A DNA stretch of 64,000 nucleotides. Origin: Micavibrio sp. (lineage in GTDB: Bacteria; Pseudomonadota; Alphaproteobacteria; Micavibrionales; Micavibrionaceae). A model generated the notes under the pieces. The model had not been told where the DNA came from, did no database searches, and was given only the letters and a program-made list of their open reading frames with translations. The translations under genes were made by a program, and so were the position numbers. Below are positions 41,894 through 51,194 of the stretch, piece by piece (within the stretch, counting starts at the first letter, position 1; the number at the start of each line of letters is the position of its first letter). The DNA is taken from the NCBI GenBank assembly GCA_030824965.1, contig JAPJQV010000003.1:254956-318955 (forward strand), written 5' to 3'.

Positions 41894-42573
41894 TGGTCGC
41901 GGAACTGAAAATATTTCAGGATCGTCTAGGCTATCATTTCAGAGATGATGGTCTTCTTGAACATGCGCTTACGCATTCAAGCAAGGGAGCGAAAAATTAT
42001 GAGCGGCTGGAGTTTCTGGGTGATCGCGTTTTAGGACTGGTTATCGCCGACATTGTCTATAAGGCTTTTCCAGCCGAGAGCGAAGGTGGGTTGGCCAAGC
42101 GGCACTCGGCTCTGGCCTGTACGGAAACGCTGGTGGATATCGCCAATATGATAGGTCTGCCTGATGTTGTGATATTATCGGACGGCGAGCGCGCCGCCGG
42201 CGGCGTGAAACAGGATAATTTACTGGCTGATGCGATGGAGGCTGTTATCGGCGCCATCTTTTTGGATCAGGGTCTCAATGCCTGTCATACTGTTATAGAA
42301 GGTTTATGGGGCGAAAAAGTCCATATTTTGAAAGAACCTCCTATAGACTCAAAAACCGGATTGCAGGAATGGGCGCAGGCCCGAAAGCTCGGCGTGCCAG
42401 TCTACGATATCATCAAGCGAGAGGGGCCGGATCATGCGCCTTTCTTCCACATATCCGTTACCGTTAAAGGGTATGGTCTTCAGGTCGGAGTCGGGTCGTC
42501 GCGTCGTATGGCCGAAAAAGAAGCGGCTAAAAAGTTTTTAGATTATTTACAAGAGCATCACTGGAATGACTGA
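41893..42573 (+). CDS. rnc: ribonuclease III
   Basis: A 226-residue double-strand-specific RNase. The catalytic ERLEFLGDRVLGLVIA motif near residue 38 and DNLLADAMEAVIGAIFLD near 110 are intact; a dsRNA-binding domain (LQEWAQARKLG, SRRMAEKEAAKKFLDYL) closes the protein. It processes rRNA precursors and regulatory duplexes. It overlaps era by 8 bases. Confidence 0.96.
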   Translation: MVAELKIFQDRLGYHFRDDGLLEHALTHSSKGAKNYERLEFLGDRVLGLVIADIVYKAFPAESEGGLAKRHSALACTETLVDIANMIGLPDVVILSDGERAAGGVKQDNLLADAMEAVIGAIFLDQGLNACHTVIEGLWGEKVHILKEPPIDSKTGLQEWAQARKLGVPVYDIIKREGPDHAPFFHISVTVKGYGLQVGVGSSRRMAEKEAAKKFLDYLQEHHWND

Positions 42574-43471
42574 TCAGCAAACAAGATGCGGCTATGTCGC
42601 GATCCTCGGCGCGCCAAATGCCGGAAAGTCTACATTGGTCAACCAGATGGTCGGTGCGAAAGTCAGTATCGTATCGCGAAAAGTTCAGACCACGCGCAAT
42701 CGCATTCTTGGGATTTTTGTTGAAGACCAGACGCAAGTTGTCCTGATGGATACGCCGGGTTTGTTCAAGCCTTCGACGCGGCTCGAGCGCGCCATGGTAT
42801 CGGCTGCCTGGGGAAGCTCCGAAGAGGCAGATCTGACTTTATATATCGTAGACGCCAGCCGTCCTTTCGGGAGTAAAGACGAAGATGTCCTGAAGAAGAT
42901 GAAAAGTCTGAATTTAAAAAAAGTCTGGCTCGTTTTAAACAAAGGCGATGCGATTTCACCGCAGGCTTTCCTTGATCTCGCGGCAAAGCTAAACGCGGAA
43001 TATGATTTTGGCCAGACATTCATGATTTCTGCGCTGAAAGGTAATGGAGTAAAGGATTTAATCCGTAACATTGGCAAGAATTTACCGGAAGGCCCCTGGT
43101 TGTTCGCGGAAGACCAGATGACGGATTTACCTATGCGCATGTTGGCTGCCGAAATTACCCGCGAACAAATTTTTAACCAGCTGCATGAAGAGCTTCCATA
43201 TTCGACGACGGTTCAAACGGAAGAATGGCAGCAATTCGATAATGGGGATGTACGCATTCGCCAGATCATTCATGTAGAAAGAGATTCGCAAAAAGGTATT
43301 GTGGTGGGCAAAGGCGGTTCGAAGCTCAAACAAATCGGTATGGCCTCACGCAAAGAACTTGAGGAAATAATCGAAAGCAAGGTTCATTTAAATCTTTTCG
43401 TTCGTGTGAGTGAAAGATGGCACGATAATCCCGAATATTATGCGGAATGGGGATTGGACCACGACGCATGA
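42566..43471 (+). CDS. era: GTPase Era
   Basis: A 301-residue ribosome-assembly GTPase. G1 GAPNAGKSTLVNQ, G3 DTPGLF and G4 LNKGD are intact, followed by a C-terminal KH domain (VGKGGSKLKQIG) that binds 16S rRNA near its 3' end. Overlap with rnc signals translational coupling. recO, which often follows era, is not present here. Confidence 0.96.
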   Translation: MTDQQTRCGYVAILGAPNAGKSTLVNQMVGAKVSIVSRKVQTTRNRILGIFVEDQTQVVLMDTPGLFKPSTRLERAMVSAAWGSSEEADLTLYIVDASRPFGSKDEDVLKKMKSLNLKKVWLVLNKGDAISPQAFLDLAAKLNAEYDFGQTFMISALKGNGVKDLIRNIGKNLPEGPWLFAEDQMTDLPMRMLAAEITREQIFNQLHEELPYSTTVQTEEWQQFDNGDVRIRQIIHVERDSQKGIVVGKGGSKLKQIGMASRKELEEIIESKVHLNLFVRVSERWHDNPEYYAEWGLDHDA

Positions 43472-43511
43472 CTTTATCGCGTCAAGGTTAAAAAGAGTTA
43501 CATCATGAATT

Positions 43512-43566
43512 TTATCCGTTGTGGATAAATCGCGAAAAAGAATCAGCGATTCTTGGCGAGTGAATC
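43512..43566 (+). promoter_or_regulatory. gcrA upstream region: DnaA box and GANTC cluster
   Basis: TGTGGATAA at 43520-43528 is a perfect DnaA box (reverse of TTATCCACA) with a partial box TTATCCGTT adjoining (43512-43520). Three GANTC sites follow at 43540, 43548 and 43562. In Caulobacter crescentus DnaA activates gcrA and CcrM methylates GANTC sites in cell-cycle promoters, so the same circuit is suggested here. Confidence 0.65.
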
Positions 43567-43633
43567 ATGCAGGTGGTAAGCTCAATTGTATTCCAGACAT
43601 ACATTCAAATATTTTTTGATGGGGAGATAACAA

Positions 43634-44143
43634 TTGAGCTGGACTGATGAAAGAGTTTCACAACTCAAGCAACTCTGGGGCGAAGGTAAAACTGCCGCAG
43701 AAATTGCAAAAATGCTGGGCGGCGTCACACGTAATGCCGTTATAGGTAAAGCCCATCGCCTGAAACTGTCCGGACGTGTTTCTCCGGTTCAAACAACCAC
43801 AGGCCGTGTCGAGGCTGCGCTAAACAAACCATCCAACGATTTGAGAGCGCCGAAAATCACGATCCGTGAGCGAGCGCCAGCGCCGATCCAGCCGTCGATT
43901 CGTGAAGAAAACATTCCGATTAAAGGAATTCAACTGACAGAATTACGCGAAAGCACTTGCCGCTGGCCAATCGGTGATCCTAAACAGGAAGGGTTTAAAT
44001 TTTGCGGCTGTAATGCTTCACCCGGCATGACATATTGCGACAATCATACACGTTTAGCCTACCAAGCCAGCACACGCGGTAAGCTGAAAGTAGACGAACT
44101 GGCGAAAATCGACACAAATGTCGTTCGTAAAACCGCCGTCTAG
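43634..44143 (+). CDS. gcrA: cell cycle regulator GcrA
   Basis: A 169-residue GcrA: N-terminal DNA-binding helices MSWTDERVSQLKQLWGEGKT and ARNAVIG-like (RNAVIGKAHRLKLSGR), a linker, and the C-terminal sigma70-interaction domain with CRWPIGDPKQEGFKFCGC and YCDNH. It binds sigma70 holoenzyme and activates promoters with methylated GANTC. The start is TTG, decided by GGGGAG 7 bases upstream and by the conserved SWTDERV N-terminus. Confidence 0.96.
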   Translation: MSWTDERVSQLKQLWGEGKTAAEIAKMLGGVTRNAVIGKAHRLKLSGRVSPVQTTTGRVEAALNKPSNDLRAPKITIRERAPAPIQPSIREENIPIKGIQLTELRESTCRWPIGDPKQEGFKFCGCNASPGMTYCDNHTRLAYQASTRGKLKVDELAKIDTNVVRKTAV

Positions 44144-44173
44144 TCTTGAAGATATTTTGACGAGCTTTTGAAT

Positions 44174-44203
44174 AAAAAAACCGGACTTGATGTCCGGTTT
44201 TTT
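44174..44203. terminator. bidirectional terminator, gcrA/cold-shock gene
   Basis: CCGGAC and GTCCGG pair around TTGAT with seven A on the left and six T on the right. It overlaps the stop codon of the cold-shock gene. Confidence 0.88.
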
Positions 44204-44723
44204 ATGGTGTTTCTTCTATCGAAATTGAAACCGCTTCGCGTCCTTTTTGCAGCGTCTTAAAAGTAATGCGAACTCTTTGTCCCGGATAAAGAGTTTCGAT
44301 TTTTTCCCGATCCAGACAGCTTTTATGGACAAAGATATCTTTCATGCCATCATCGGGAGTAATAAATCCAAATCCTTTATCGACTTTGTACCATTTTACA
44401 ATGCCTTTACTGCTGAACGGCGAGGCATTTTCAATGTCATGGGACATCAGATCAGGCGGAAGAATGCCCGGATCGATAATTTCAACGACATCGGTAACGG
44501 TGGCGCCTTTATCGCCGTAGTCGATATGGCAGCGGATCATCGCGCCTTCACCTAAGCCATGCATGCCGAGTTTTTGCAATTGAGTCACATGAAGAAAAGC
44601 GTCAGCCGGATTATCATCAGGTATGACAAAGCCAAAACCTTTGGCAGCGTTAAACCACTTTAATCTGGCGCGTACCGGAGCAGCCATGCTGTCCGAATTT
44701 ATTTGACTAGATGCAGTAGACAA
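44202..44723 (-). CDS. double cold-shock domain protein
   Basis: A 173-residue protein with two CSDs: residues 15-85 (RLKWFNAAKGFGFVIPDDNP) and 105-170 (GIVKWYKVDKGFGFITPDDG), each with the RNP1-like KGFGF motif. Double-CSD Csp proteins are typical of alphaproteobacteria (Caulobacter CspC/CspD type) and act as RNA chaperones in stationary phase or cold. The start is taken as TTG at 44723, supported by a G-rich ribosome site 8 bases upstream; an internal ATG at 44687 is the alternative. Confidence 0.9.
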   Translation of the reverse strand: MSTASSQINSDSMAAPVRARLKWFNAAKGFGFVIPDDNPADAFLHVTQLQKLGMHGLGEGAMIRCHIDYGDKGATVTDVVEIIDPGILPPDLMSHDIENASPFSSKGIVKWYKVDKGFGFITPDDGMKDIFVHKSCLDREKIETLYPGQRVRITFKTLQKGREAVSISIEETP

Positions 44724-44995
44724 GTTTCATGCCCCCCGGCAGAAATTACTAATTGATGGGGATTCGTAACGCATTTTTTCTTTAACGTCCAGTTTATTCA
44801 GCAGTTATGAAATTGCTGCATACATTAGAAATCAAAAATTTAATGCCTAACCTATACTTACGTTATAGATAAAAAAAGGTTCCCGCTCTATGTCGAGACG
44901 CAAAAAATATGACAGGGGGATATTTGGATGTTACACTAAAAAGATCTAATTCCATCAAGAGTTTATGTGCAGCGCAGTATAAATAAGGAAACAGA

Positions 44996-46681
44996 ATGAC
45001 CTCATCTTTCATCTGGGAAAAAAATTATCCTTCAAAGGTTTCATGGCATAAAGAAATTCCCAGTGTTCCCATCTATACATATCTTGAAGTAACGCGCCGC
45101 AAATTCGGTGACCGCCCTGCCTTTGATTTTATGGGTAAGAAATGGACTTGGGAACAGATCGGCGAGATGACCGACAAAATGGCGAAAGGGCTTCATGACG
45201 TAGGTGTGGAAAAAGGCGTGAAGGTGGGAATTTGCCTGCCGAATACGCCGTATTTTCTGATTGCCTATTACGCGATAGCCAAGACCGGCGCGACTATCGT
45301 TAATTATAATCCGCTCTATTCGGAAAAAGAGCTGATGAACCAGATTGAGGATTCGGGCACGGACCTGATGATCACTTGTGATATCAAGATGATCTACGAC
45401 AAGATGGCCATCATGCTGGAGAAGACACGGCTTAATCAGGTTGTGATCTGCTCGTTTGCCAATATTTTGCCGTTTCCGAAGAACTTGCTCTTCCCTATCG
45501 TCAAGGCCAAAGAAGTGGCAACCATCCCGAATGACGATCGCCATATCAAATTTGAAAAGCTTTTAGCAAATGATGGAAAATTCGAATGGCCTGCAGTTGA
45601 CGTGCATAACGACGTCGCGCTTTTACAATATACGGGCGGTACAACAGGTATCCCCAAAGGCGCAATGCTGACCCATGCTAATTTAAGCAGTAATGTCGAA
45701 CAGGCAACGGCCTGGTTTCCAGAAGCCGTTCACGGGCAAGAGCGAATGCTTGGTGTTATTCCCTTCTTCCATGTCTTTGCCATGACATGCGTGATGAATT
45801 TTTCGGTTAAATGCGGATTCGAAATTATAGCCTTGCCGAAGTTCGAGCTTGTCCCAACGCTTGAAACAATCTCAAAAAAGAAACCGCATTATTTCCCTGC
45901 AGTGCCAGCAATCTATACGGCTATCAACAATATTGCCGATTTATCCAAATATGATCTGACATCGCTCAAATACTGTATTTCGGGCGGCGCGCCTTTGCCG
46001 GTCGAAGTGAAGAAAAAATTCGAAGCTGTCTCGGGTTGTGTGCTGGTCGAAGGCTATGGCTTGACGGAAAGTTCTCCGATTGCCTGTATCAATCCAACTG
46101 ATAATACGACAAAATCCGGTTCTATTGGCCTGCCAATCCCAAGCACTATTGTCGAACTGCAAAACCCCGAGACGGGTGAACCTGTCCCGCAAGGCGAGCG
46201 CGGCGAAGTTTGTATTAAAGGACCTCAAGTAATGAAAGGGTATTGGAACAGGCCCGCAGAAACAGCGCAAGTGATGCGCGGCGATTTCCTTCGTACAGGC
46301 GATATCGCTTATATGGATCAGGAAGGGTTCTTTTATATTGTCGACCGCATCAAAGATCTAATTCTGGTCAACGGCTATAATGTCTATCCACGTATTATCG
46401 AGGAGGCGATCTATCTTCATCCTGCTGTCGAGGAATGTATCGTTGCCGGTGTGCCGGATGAACAACGGGGTGAAGTGCCGAAGGCCTGGGTCAAGCTCAA
46501 AGCCGGACAAAGCCTGACCATCGAGAGCCTGAAAGAATTTTTGAAAGACAAAATTTCGCCGATCGAAATGCCAAGGAAAGTAGAATTCCGCGAGAAGCCA
46601 CTGCCGAAAACCATGATCGGAAAATTGTCGCGCAAAGATATTCTGGTCGAAGAACGCGAGAAAATCGTCGAGCCGGCTTAA
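44996..46681 (+). CDS. long-chain fatty-acid--CoA ligase
   Basis: A 561-residue AMP-forming ligase of the FadD type. The P-loop YTGGTTGIPKGAMLTHANL, the A8-region DFLRTGDIAYMDQEGFFYIV and the C-terminal catalytic Lys in PKTMIGKLSRK are present. It activates fatty acids to acyl-CoA with ATP. AAGGAA precedes the ATG. The stop overlaps the pheT stop by 4 bases (convergent). Confidence 0.93.
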   Translation: MTSSFIWEKNYPSKVSWHKEIPSVPIYTYLEVTRRKFGDRPAFDFMGKKWTWEQIGEMTDKMAKGLHDVGVEKGVKVGICLPNTPYFLIAYYAIAKTGATIVNYNPLYSEKELMNQIEDSGTDLMITCDIKMIYDKMAIMLEKTRLNQVVICSFANILPFPKNLLFPIVKAKEVATIPNDDRHIKFEKLLANDGKFEWPAVDVHNDVALLQYTGGTTGIPKGAMLTHANLSSNVEQATAWFPEAVHGQERMLGVIPFFHVFAMTCVMNFSVKCGFEIIALPKFELVPTLETISKKKPHYFPAVPAIYTAINNIADLSKYDLTSLKYCISGGAPLPVEVKKKFEAVSGCVLVEGYGLTESSPIACINPTDNTTKSGSIGLPIPSTIVELQNPETGEPVPQGERGEVCIKGPQVMKGYWNRPAETAQVMRGDFLRTGDIAYMDQEGFFYIVDRIKDLILVNGYNVYPRIIEEAIYLHPAVEECIVAGVPDEQRGEVPKAWVKLKAGQSLTIESLKEFLKDKISPIEMPRKVEFREKPLPKTMIGKLSRKDILVEEREKIVEPA

Positions 46682-49068
46682 CCGCGCAGGCTCGCTCCAG
46701 TTTTTGACATTACCGCATCGACGATTTTCTTCGACAACCCCTCGATATCGCTATCGGTTAATGTGCGGTCTTTCGGTTGCAAGGTAACTGCTACAGCGAC
46801 CGATTTTTTGCCGTCTTCGACGCCTTTGCCTGTGTAGATATCGAATACGGATACATCTGAAATAAGCTCACGGTCGACGAGTTTGATCGTTTTCACAAAA
46901 GCGTCCGCGTCTACGGATTTATCTGCCAGAAACGCGAAGTCGCGGTTGACGGGCTGGAAGTCCGAGAGCTTGAGCGGTGGTAAGGCTGTCCCGCTTTTTT
47001 TCTTAGGTTCCGGTAAATATTCGATAAAAGCTTCAAAACCTGCAACGGACGATTTAATGTCCATTTCCTGCAAAAGCGCCGGATGAATCTCTCCGAAATA
47101 AGCAAGAACCGTCGGGCCTAGCTTTAACGCACCGGAACGTCCAGGGTGGTAATAATTCGGTACATCGCGGGTAATCTGGACGTTGCCGCTTTGCACGCCG
47201 CAAACCTCGATCACACGCAAGGCATCCGCCTTGGCATCATAAGCATCGACATTGCGTAAGGCTTCATTCCAGTGGCGGGAGGAATTGGCTCCGGCGCGGA
47301 TACCCGTGGCGACGATCTGCTGATCTTCGACATTCGTACCTTTGAAGATGGGACCTACTTCGAACAACGCGACATCGGCGAAACCGCGATTGGTATTGCG
47401 TTTGGCCGCTTCAATTAAGTTGGGGAGTGCAGAGGGGCGCATCTGGTCAAGATCGGCGCTGATCGGGTTTTGCAATTTCAACGCTTTTGACTGCGCATCA
47501 TTCGCGCCGAATTTTGCGGCGAGGTTTGATGGCATGAACGACCATGTCACGCATTCCTGCAAACCGTTTGCCGCCAGAATATTGCGCGATTTTCGCATGC
47601 GCGATCCCAGATTGGTTTCGGCTGATTTTGCAACAGCACCATCTCGTGTAACCGAAATGCTTGGAATTTTATCAAAGCCATAGATTCGGGCGATCTCTTC
47701 AACCAGATCGACTTCGCCTTCGATATCCGGGCGCCATGAAGGAGGGGCGACTTTATCGCCGGAAATAACAAAGCCAAGATCGGTCAGAATCTTTGCTTGC
47801 GTATCAAGCGGAATGTCAAAGCCGAGAATTTTGGCGGCGGTTTCTTTATGCCATGTTATCTCGCGTTTCCAATCTGGAACTTCGCCAGCTTGGACGGCTT
47901 CAGACGCTTCGCCGCCGCAAAGAGAAATGATCATAGTGGTGGCGATATCAACTGCCTCAATTGTGAACTGCGGATCAATGCCGCGCTCGAAACGGTAACG
48001 GGCATCTGAATTAATGCCAAGCGCACGACCTGTCTTTGCCGTGCGGTAGGGGTCGAAATAGGCGACTTCCAGATAGACATTGGTAGTTGTTTCGGACACG
48101 GACGTGCTTTCTCCGCCCATAACGCCAGCAAGGCCAATCACACCGCTATCATCACAGACCACGGTCATAAAATCATCGAGTTGATAGGTTTTGCCGTTTA
48201 ACGCCAAAAATTCTTCGCCTTTCTTGGCAAGGCGGACATGGATATTGCCTTTGATCTTGTCAGCGTCGAAGACATGCAGTGGGCGGCAAAGATCTATCGA
48301 CATGTAATTCGTGATATCGACCAAGGCAGAAATCGGTTTCTGGCCGATAGAAGTCAGTTTCTTGGTGATGTCGTCCGGGGACGCGCCGTTTCTTACGCCT
48401 TTGATATAGCGGCCCATAAAGATCGGGCAGGCTTCAATATTTTCGATTTTGACATCGATAGGGGATTTGAAACCGTCTTTAATGGTTGCTGCATTTTGCA
48501 ACGGCTTCAAAGTTCCCAAACCTGCAGCGGCTAAATCCCGCGCAATACCGCGTACCCCTGCGCAGTCCGGACGGTTCGGGGTCAGGTTGATCTCGATAAT
48601 CGGATCGCCAAGACCAAGCGCATCGGCAATCGTTGTGCCGATTGGTAAAGATGGATCGGCTTCGATAATGCCGTCACTTTCATCGGACAAAGACATTTCG
48701 GCTAGAGAGACCATCATGCCGTTTGATTCAACATCACGGATTTTAGATTTTTTCATCACCATGCCGTTAGACGGAATGACCGTGCTTTCGGCGGCATGGA
48801 AAGCTTTCAATCCGGCGCGAGCATTGGGTGCACCGCAGACAATCTGTACCATTCCGTTTTCCGTCTTCACCTGGCAGACTTTCAAACGGTCGGCATTCGG
48901 ATGCTTCTCGGCTTCCATGATCTCAACCAGCTTGAACTGCGAATAAATCGCCGCCCGATCCTGCACATCTTCAACTTCCAACCCGATATCCGTCAGCTTG
49001 ATGACAATATCCTCAAGGGTGGCGGTTGTATCCAAATGCTCTTTGAGCCAGCTCAGAGTAAACTTCAT
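46678..49068 (-). CDS. pheT: phenylalanine--tRNA ligase beta subunit
   Basis: A 796-residue beta subunit with N-terminal tRNA-binding EMAP-like domain (KHPNADRLKVCQV), B3/B4 editing domain, B5 domain (VDLVEEIARIYGFDKIP) and C-terminal ferredoxin-fold anticodon-binding domain (FQPVNRDFAFLADKSVDAD). It forms the alpha2-beta2 enzyme with PheS. It is separated from pheS by an Mrr-type endonuclease gene that normally is not there. Confidence 0.96.
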   Translation of the reverse strand: MKFTLSWLKEHLDTTATLEDIVIKLTDIGLEVEDVQDRAAIYSQFKLVEIMEAEKHPNADRLKVCQVKTENGMVQIVCGAPNARAGLKAFHAAESTVIPSNGMVMKKSKIRDVESNGMMVSLAEMSLSDESDGIIEADPSLPIGTTIADALGLGDPIIEINLTPNRPDCAGVRGIARDLAAAGLGTLKPLQNAATIKDGFKSPIDVKIENIEACPIFMGRYIKGVRNGASPDDITKKLTSIGQKPISALVDITNYMSIDLCRPLHVFDADKIKGNIHVRLAKKGEEFLALNGKTYQLDDFMTVVCDDSGVIGLAGVMGGESTSVSETTTNVYLEVAYFDPYRTAKTGRALGINSDARYRFERGIDPQFTIEAVDIATTMIISLCGGEASEAVQAGEVPDWKREITWHKETAAKILGFDIPLDTQAKILTDLGFVISGDKVAPPSWRPDIEGEVDLVEEIARIYGFDKIPSISVTRDGAVAKSAETNLGSRMRKSRNILAANGLQECVTWSFMPSNLAAKFGANDAQSKALKLQNPISADLDQMRPSALPNLIEAAKRNTNRGFADVALFEVGPIFKGTNVEDQQIVATGIRAGANSSRHWNEALRNVDAYDAKADALRVIEVCGVQSGNVQITRDVPNYYHPGRSGALKLGPTVLAYFGEIHPALLQEMDIKSSVAGFEAFIEYLPEPKKKSGTALPPLKLSDFQPVNRDFAFLADKSVDADAFVKTIKLVDRELISDVSVFDIYTGKGVEDGKKSVAVAVTLQPKDRTLTDSDIEGLSKKIVDAVMSKTGASLRG

Positions 49069-49081
49069 TTGTTATTATTTC

Positions 49082-50101
49082 CTATTCTTCGTCGGCCACT
49101 ATGGTCCAAATTTTCCGTAAGGGTATTTCGGCGCGTATTTCTTCAGGTAAACGATCATAATATTCTTGGACTAGTCGGATTACATCTGAACTATCCCAAA
49201 ATCTTATTTTGAAATAGTGAGATGCTATTTCTCTGGTAGCGGTCCCTTTAAACCCAGACCAGGAAACGAGCAATCCATGAGTTGCCCCGACTTTTGATAT
49301 GACGCCGCCCAACTGATTAATTTCAGGAGTTCCAACTTGTTGATTTCCAGATTTAACTTGAACTGCGATAAAGGGAGGTTCAAAACCAATGTCGCCTTTA
49401 CCCGCTAAAAGGTCAATGCCACCATCCGGCCCAGGAGGAGACATGAAAACCTTGTTTCCTTGTGCTTCAAGAAGATATTTTACCAAGCGAGTAAGTTCAT
49501 GGCCTGTAAATTTACGGCCAATCCAATTTCGAATTTGATCATCCGCAAGCTGTGTTAAATCATTTGTATTTAAGTTTTCTTCTTCTATCGGCTCACTTTT
49601 AGTTTCTGATTGTTTCTCTCGGAAAGACGAGGTGGTCAGAAGATTTTTGATTCTTTTTTCGGCATCATTTCTCTGTATTTGGCAAACAGTCATAAAAGCG
49701 CCAAAAGAATATAACAAATCTTGGTCAAATGAAGATCTTGGCAATTCTTTTAACCATTTGACTGGGCGAGTATGTAGGGGAGCTTCGGCAATATCTTGGC
49801 GATACTGATATTCATCAGTTACCTCACCGATCAAAATAGAAGGGCGTGTTTTTAAAGGAAGAACTACTAAATCTCCATTCTTGATTGTCGAAAGAAGGGG
49901 CCATATCTGACTTTCATGATTTCTAATTCTATTGTTTCCTGCATCGGGGTAAGTTTGTTCAAGCTTTTGCCGAAGCATATCTCTGTCTTTTAAATTTGAG
50001 AGATCACCCAATTTCTCCCAACCGATAATGGCTAAGTTTTTTTCTTGAGCTAATTGTTCTCTTTCACCATGCTTGCCGGCACGAATAAGCCATAATGCCA
50101 T
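49082..50101 (-). CDS. Mrr-type restriction endonuclease with N-terminal specificity-like domain
   Basis: A 339-residue protein. The C-terminal half is an Mrr catalytic domain: FTGHELTRLVKYLLEAQGNK, then GPDGGIDLL and FIAVQVKSGNQQVG give the D-(Q/E)xK nuclease core. The N-terminal 150 residues (MALWLIRAGKHGEREQLAQE, later GDLVVLPLKTRPSILIGEVT) look like an EVE/PUA-like module that may sense modified bases. No methyltransferase is nearby, which fits a modification-dependent enzyme. The gene looks AT-richer than pheS and pheT and sits between them, a sign of insertion. Confidence 0.85.
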   Translation of the reverse strand: MALWLIRAGKHGEREQLAQEKNLAIIGWEKLGDLSNLKDRDMLRQKLEQTYPDAGNNRIRNHESQIWPLLSTIKNGDLVVLPLKTRPSILIGEVTDEYQYRQDIAEAPLHTRPVKWLKELPRSSFDQDLLYSFGAFMTVCQIQRNDAEKRIKNLLTTSSFREKQSETKSEPIEEENLNTNDLTQLADDQIRNWIGRKFTGHELTRLVKYLLEAQGNKVFMSPPGPDGGIDLLAGKGDIGFEPPFIAVQVKSGNQQVGTPEINQLGGVISKVGATHGLLVSWSGFKGTATREIASHYFKIRFWDSSDVIRLVQEYYDRLPEEIRAEIPLRKIWTIVADEE

Positions 50102-50102
50102 G

Positions 50103-51194
50103 TTATTTTGTTGCCCTGTTCGGCCGGTTTAAAGGATCGAAGCCATAATGGGATAGCCATCTGGTGTCGGCATCGAAGAAGGTGCGCAGATCTGGAATGC
50201 CGTATTTCAGCATGGTCATGCGCTCTAACCCCATACCGAAAGCAAAGCCTTGATATTCAGTCGGATCGATACCGCAATTCTTCAAGACATTCGGATGCAC
50301 CATGCCGGAGCCGAGGATTTCCATCCATTTTTGCTCATGGCCTTTCGGTGCGGCGCCTAGTTTCAGTTCACCATTCTCACGCCAGCAACCGATATCGACT
50401 TCGGCGGAGGTTTCAGTGAAGGGGAAGAAACTCGGGCGGAACCGCACTGGCAAATCGTCAACGCCGAAGAAGACTCGGACGAAATCGGTGAGGCAGCCTT
50501 TCAGATGCGCCATCGTTACGTTTTTGTCGATAAATAGCCCTTCCATCTGGTGGAAGACAGGTGTGTGTGTCATATCGTAATCGGAACGGTACACGCGGCC
50601 CATGCAGATAATCTTGATCGGCGGTTTGTTGGCGAGCATGTGACGCACCTGCATCGTCGATGTGTGCGTACGCAGGAGTTTGCGTTTGGCTTCGCCTTCT
50701 TTGCTTTCATCGTCAGGCAGATAGAAAGTATCGTGCATTTCGCGTGCCGGGTGGCCGGGCGGGAAATTCAGCGCGGTAAAATTATGGAAGTCGTCTTCGA
50801 TATCCGGACCGTCAATGGCGGTGAAACCCATATCGGCGAAAATAGAGGTCAGTTCATCCATCGTCTGGCTGATCGGATGGATCGATCCTTTGCGCGATGG
50901 GCGTACGGATAAGGTCACGTCGATGGTTTCGGAGGCCAGGCGGCGGTCCATTTCCTGACGCTGTAGCGCTTCCTCTTGTTTTGCGATCAATTCGGCGATC
51001 TCATCTTTTAAGACATTCAGTGCCGCACCCGCGGTTTTGCGTTCATCGGGCGACATCTTACCGAGATCTTTCATGAGATCCGTGATGCGGCCTTTTTTGC
51101 CGAGAGCGGTAACGCGTGCATTCTCTAAGCTGGTCAAATCATTGGCCGCGCCGACCATGTCGATCAGTTCTTTTTTTAAAGCAGAGGTGTCCAT
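50103..51194 (-). CDS. pheS: phenylalanine--tRNA ligase alpha subunit
   Basis: A 363-residue class II synthetase catalytic subunit. An N-terminal coiled coil (residues 1-90) is followed by motif 2 (PVFHQMEGLFIDKNV) and motif 3 (GFAFGMGLERMTMLKYGIPD). It charges tRNA(Phe) with PheT. It begins directly after the HAD phosphatase gene (51194/51195) and ends 2 bases before the Mrr gene on the same strand. Confidence 0.96.
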   Translation of the reverse strand: MDTSALKKELIDMVGAANDLTSLENARVTALGKKGRITDLMKDLGKMSPDERKTAGAALNVLKDEIAELIAKQEEALQRQEMDRRLASETIDVTLSVRPSRKGSIHPISQTMDELTSIFADMGFTAIDGPDIEDDFHNFTALNFPPGHPAREMHDTFYLPDDESKEGEAKRKLLRTHTSTMQVRHMLANKPPIKIICMGRVYRSDYDMTHTPVFHQMEGLFIDKNVTMAHLKGCLTDFVRVFFGVDDLPVRFRPSFFPFTETSAEVDIGCWRENGELKLGAAPKGHEQKWMEILGSGMVHPNVLKNCGIDPTEYQGFAFGMGLERMTMLKYGIPDLRTFFDADTRWLSHYGFDPLNRPNRATK

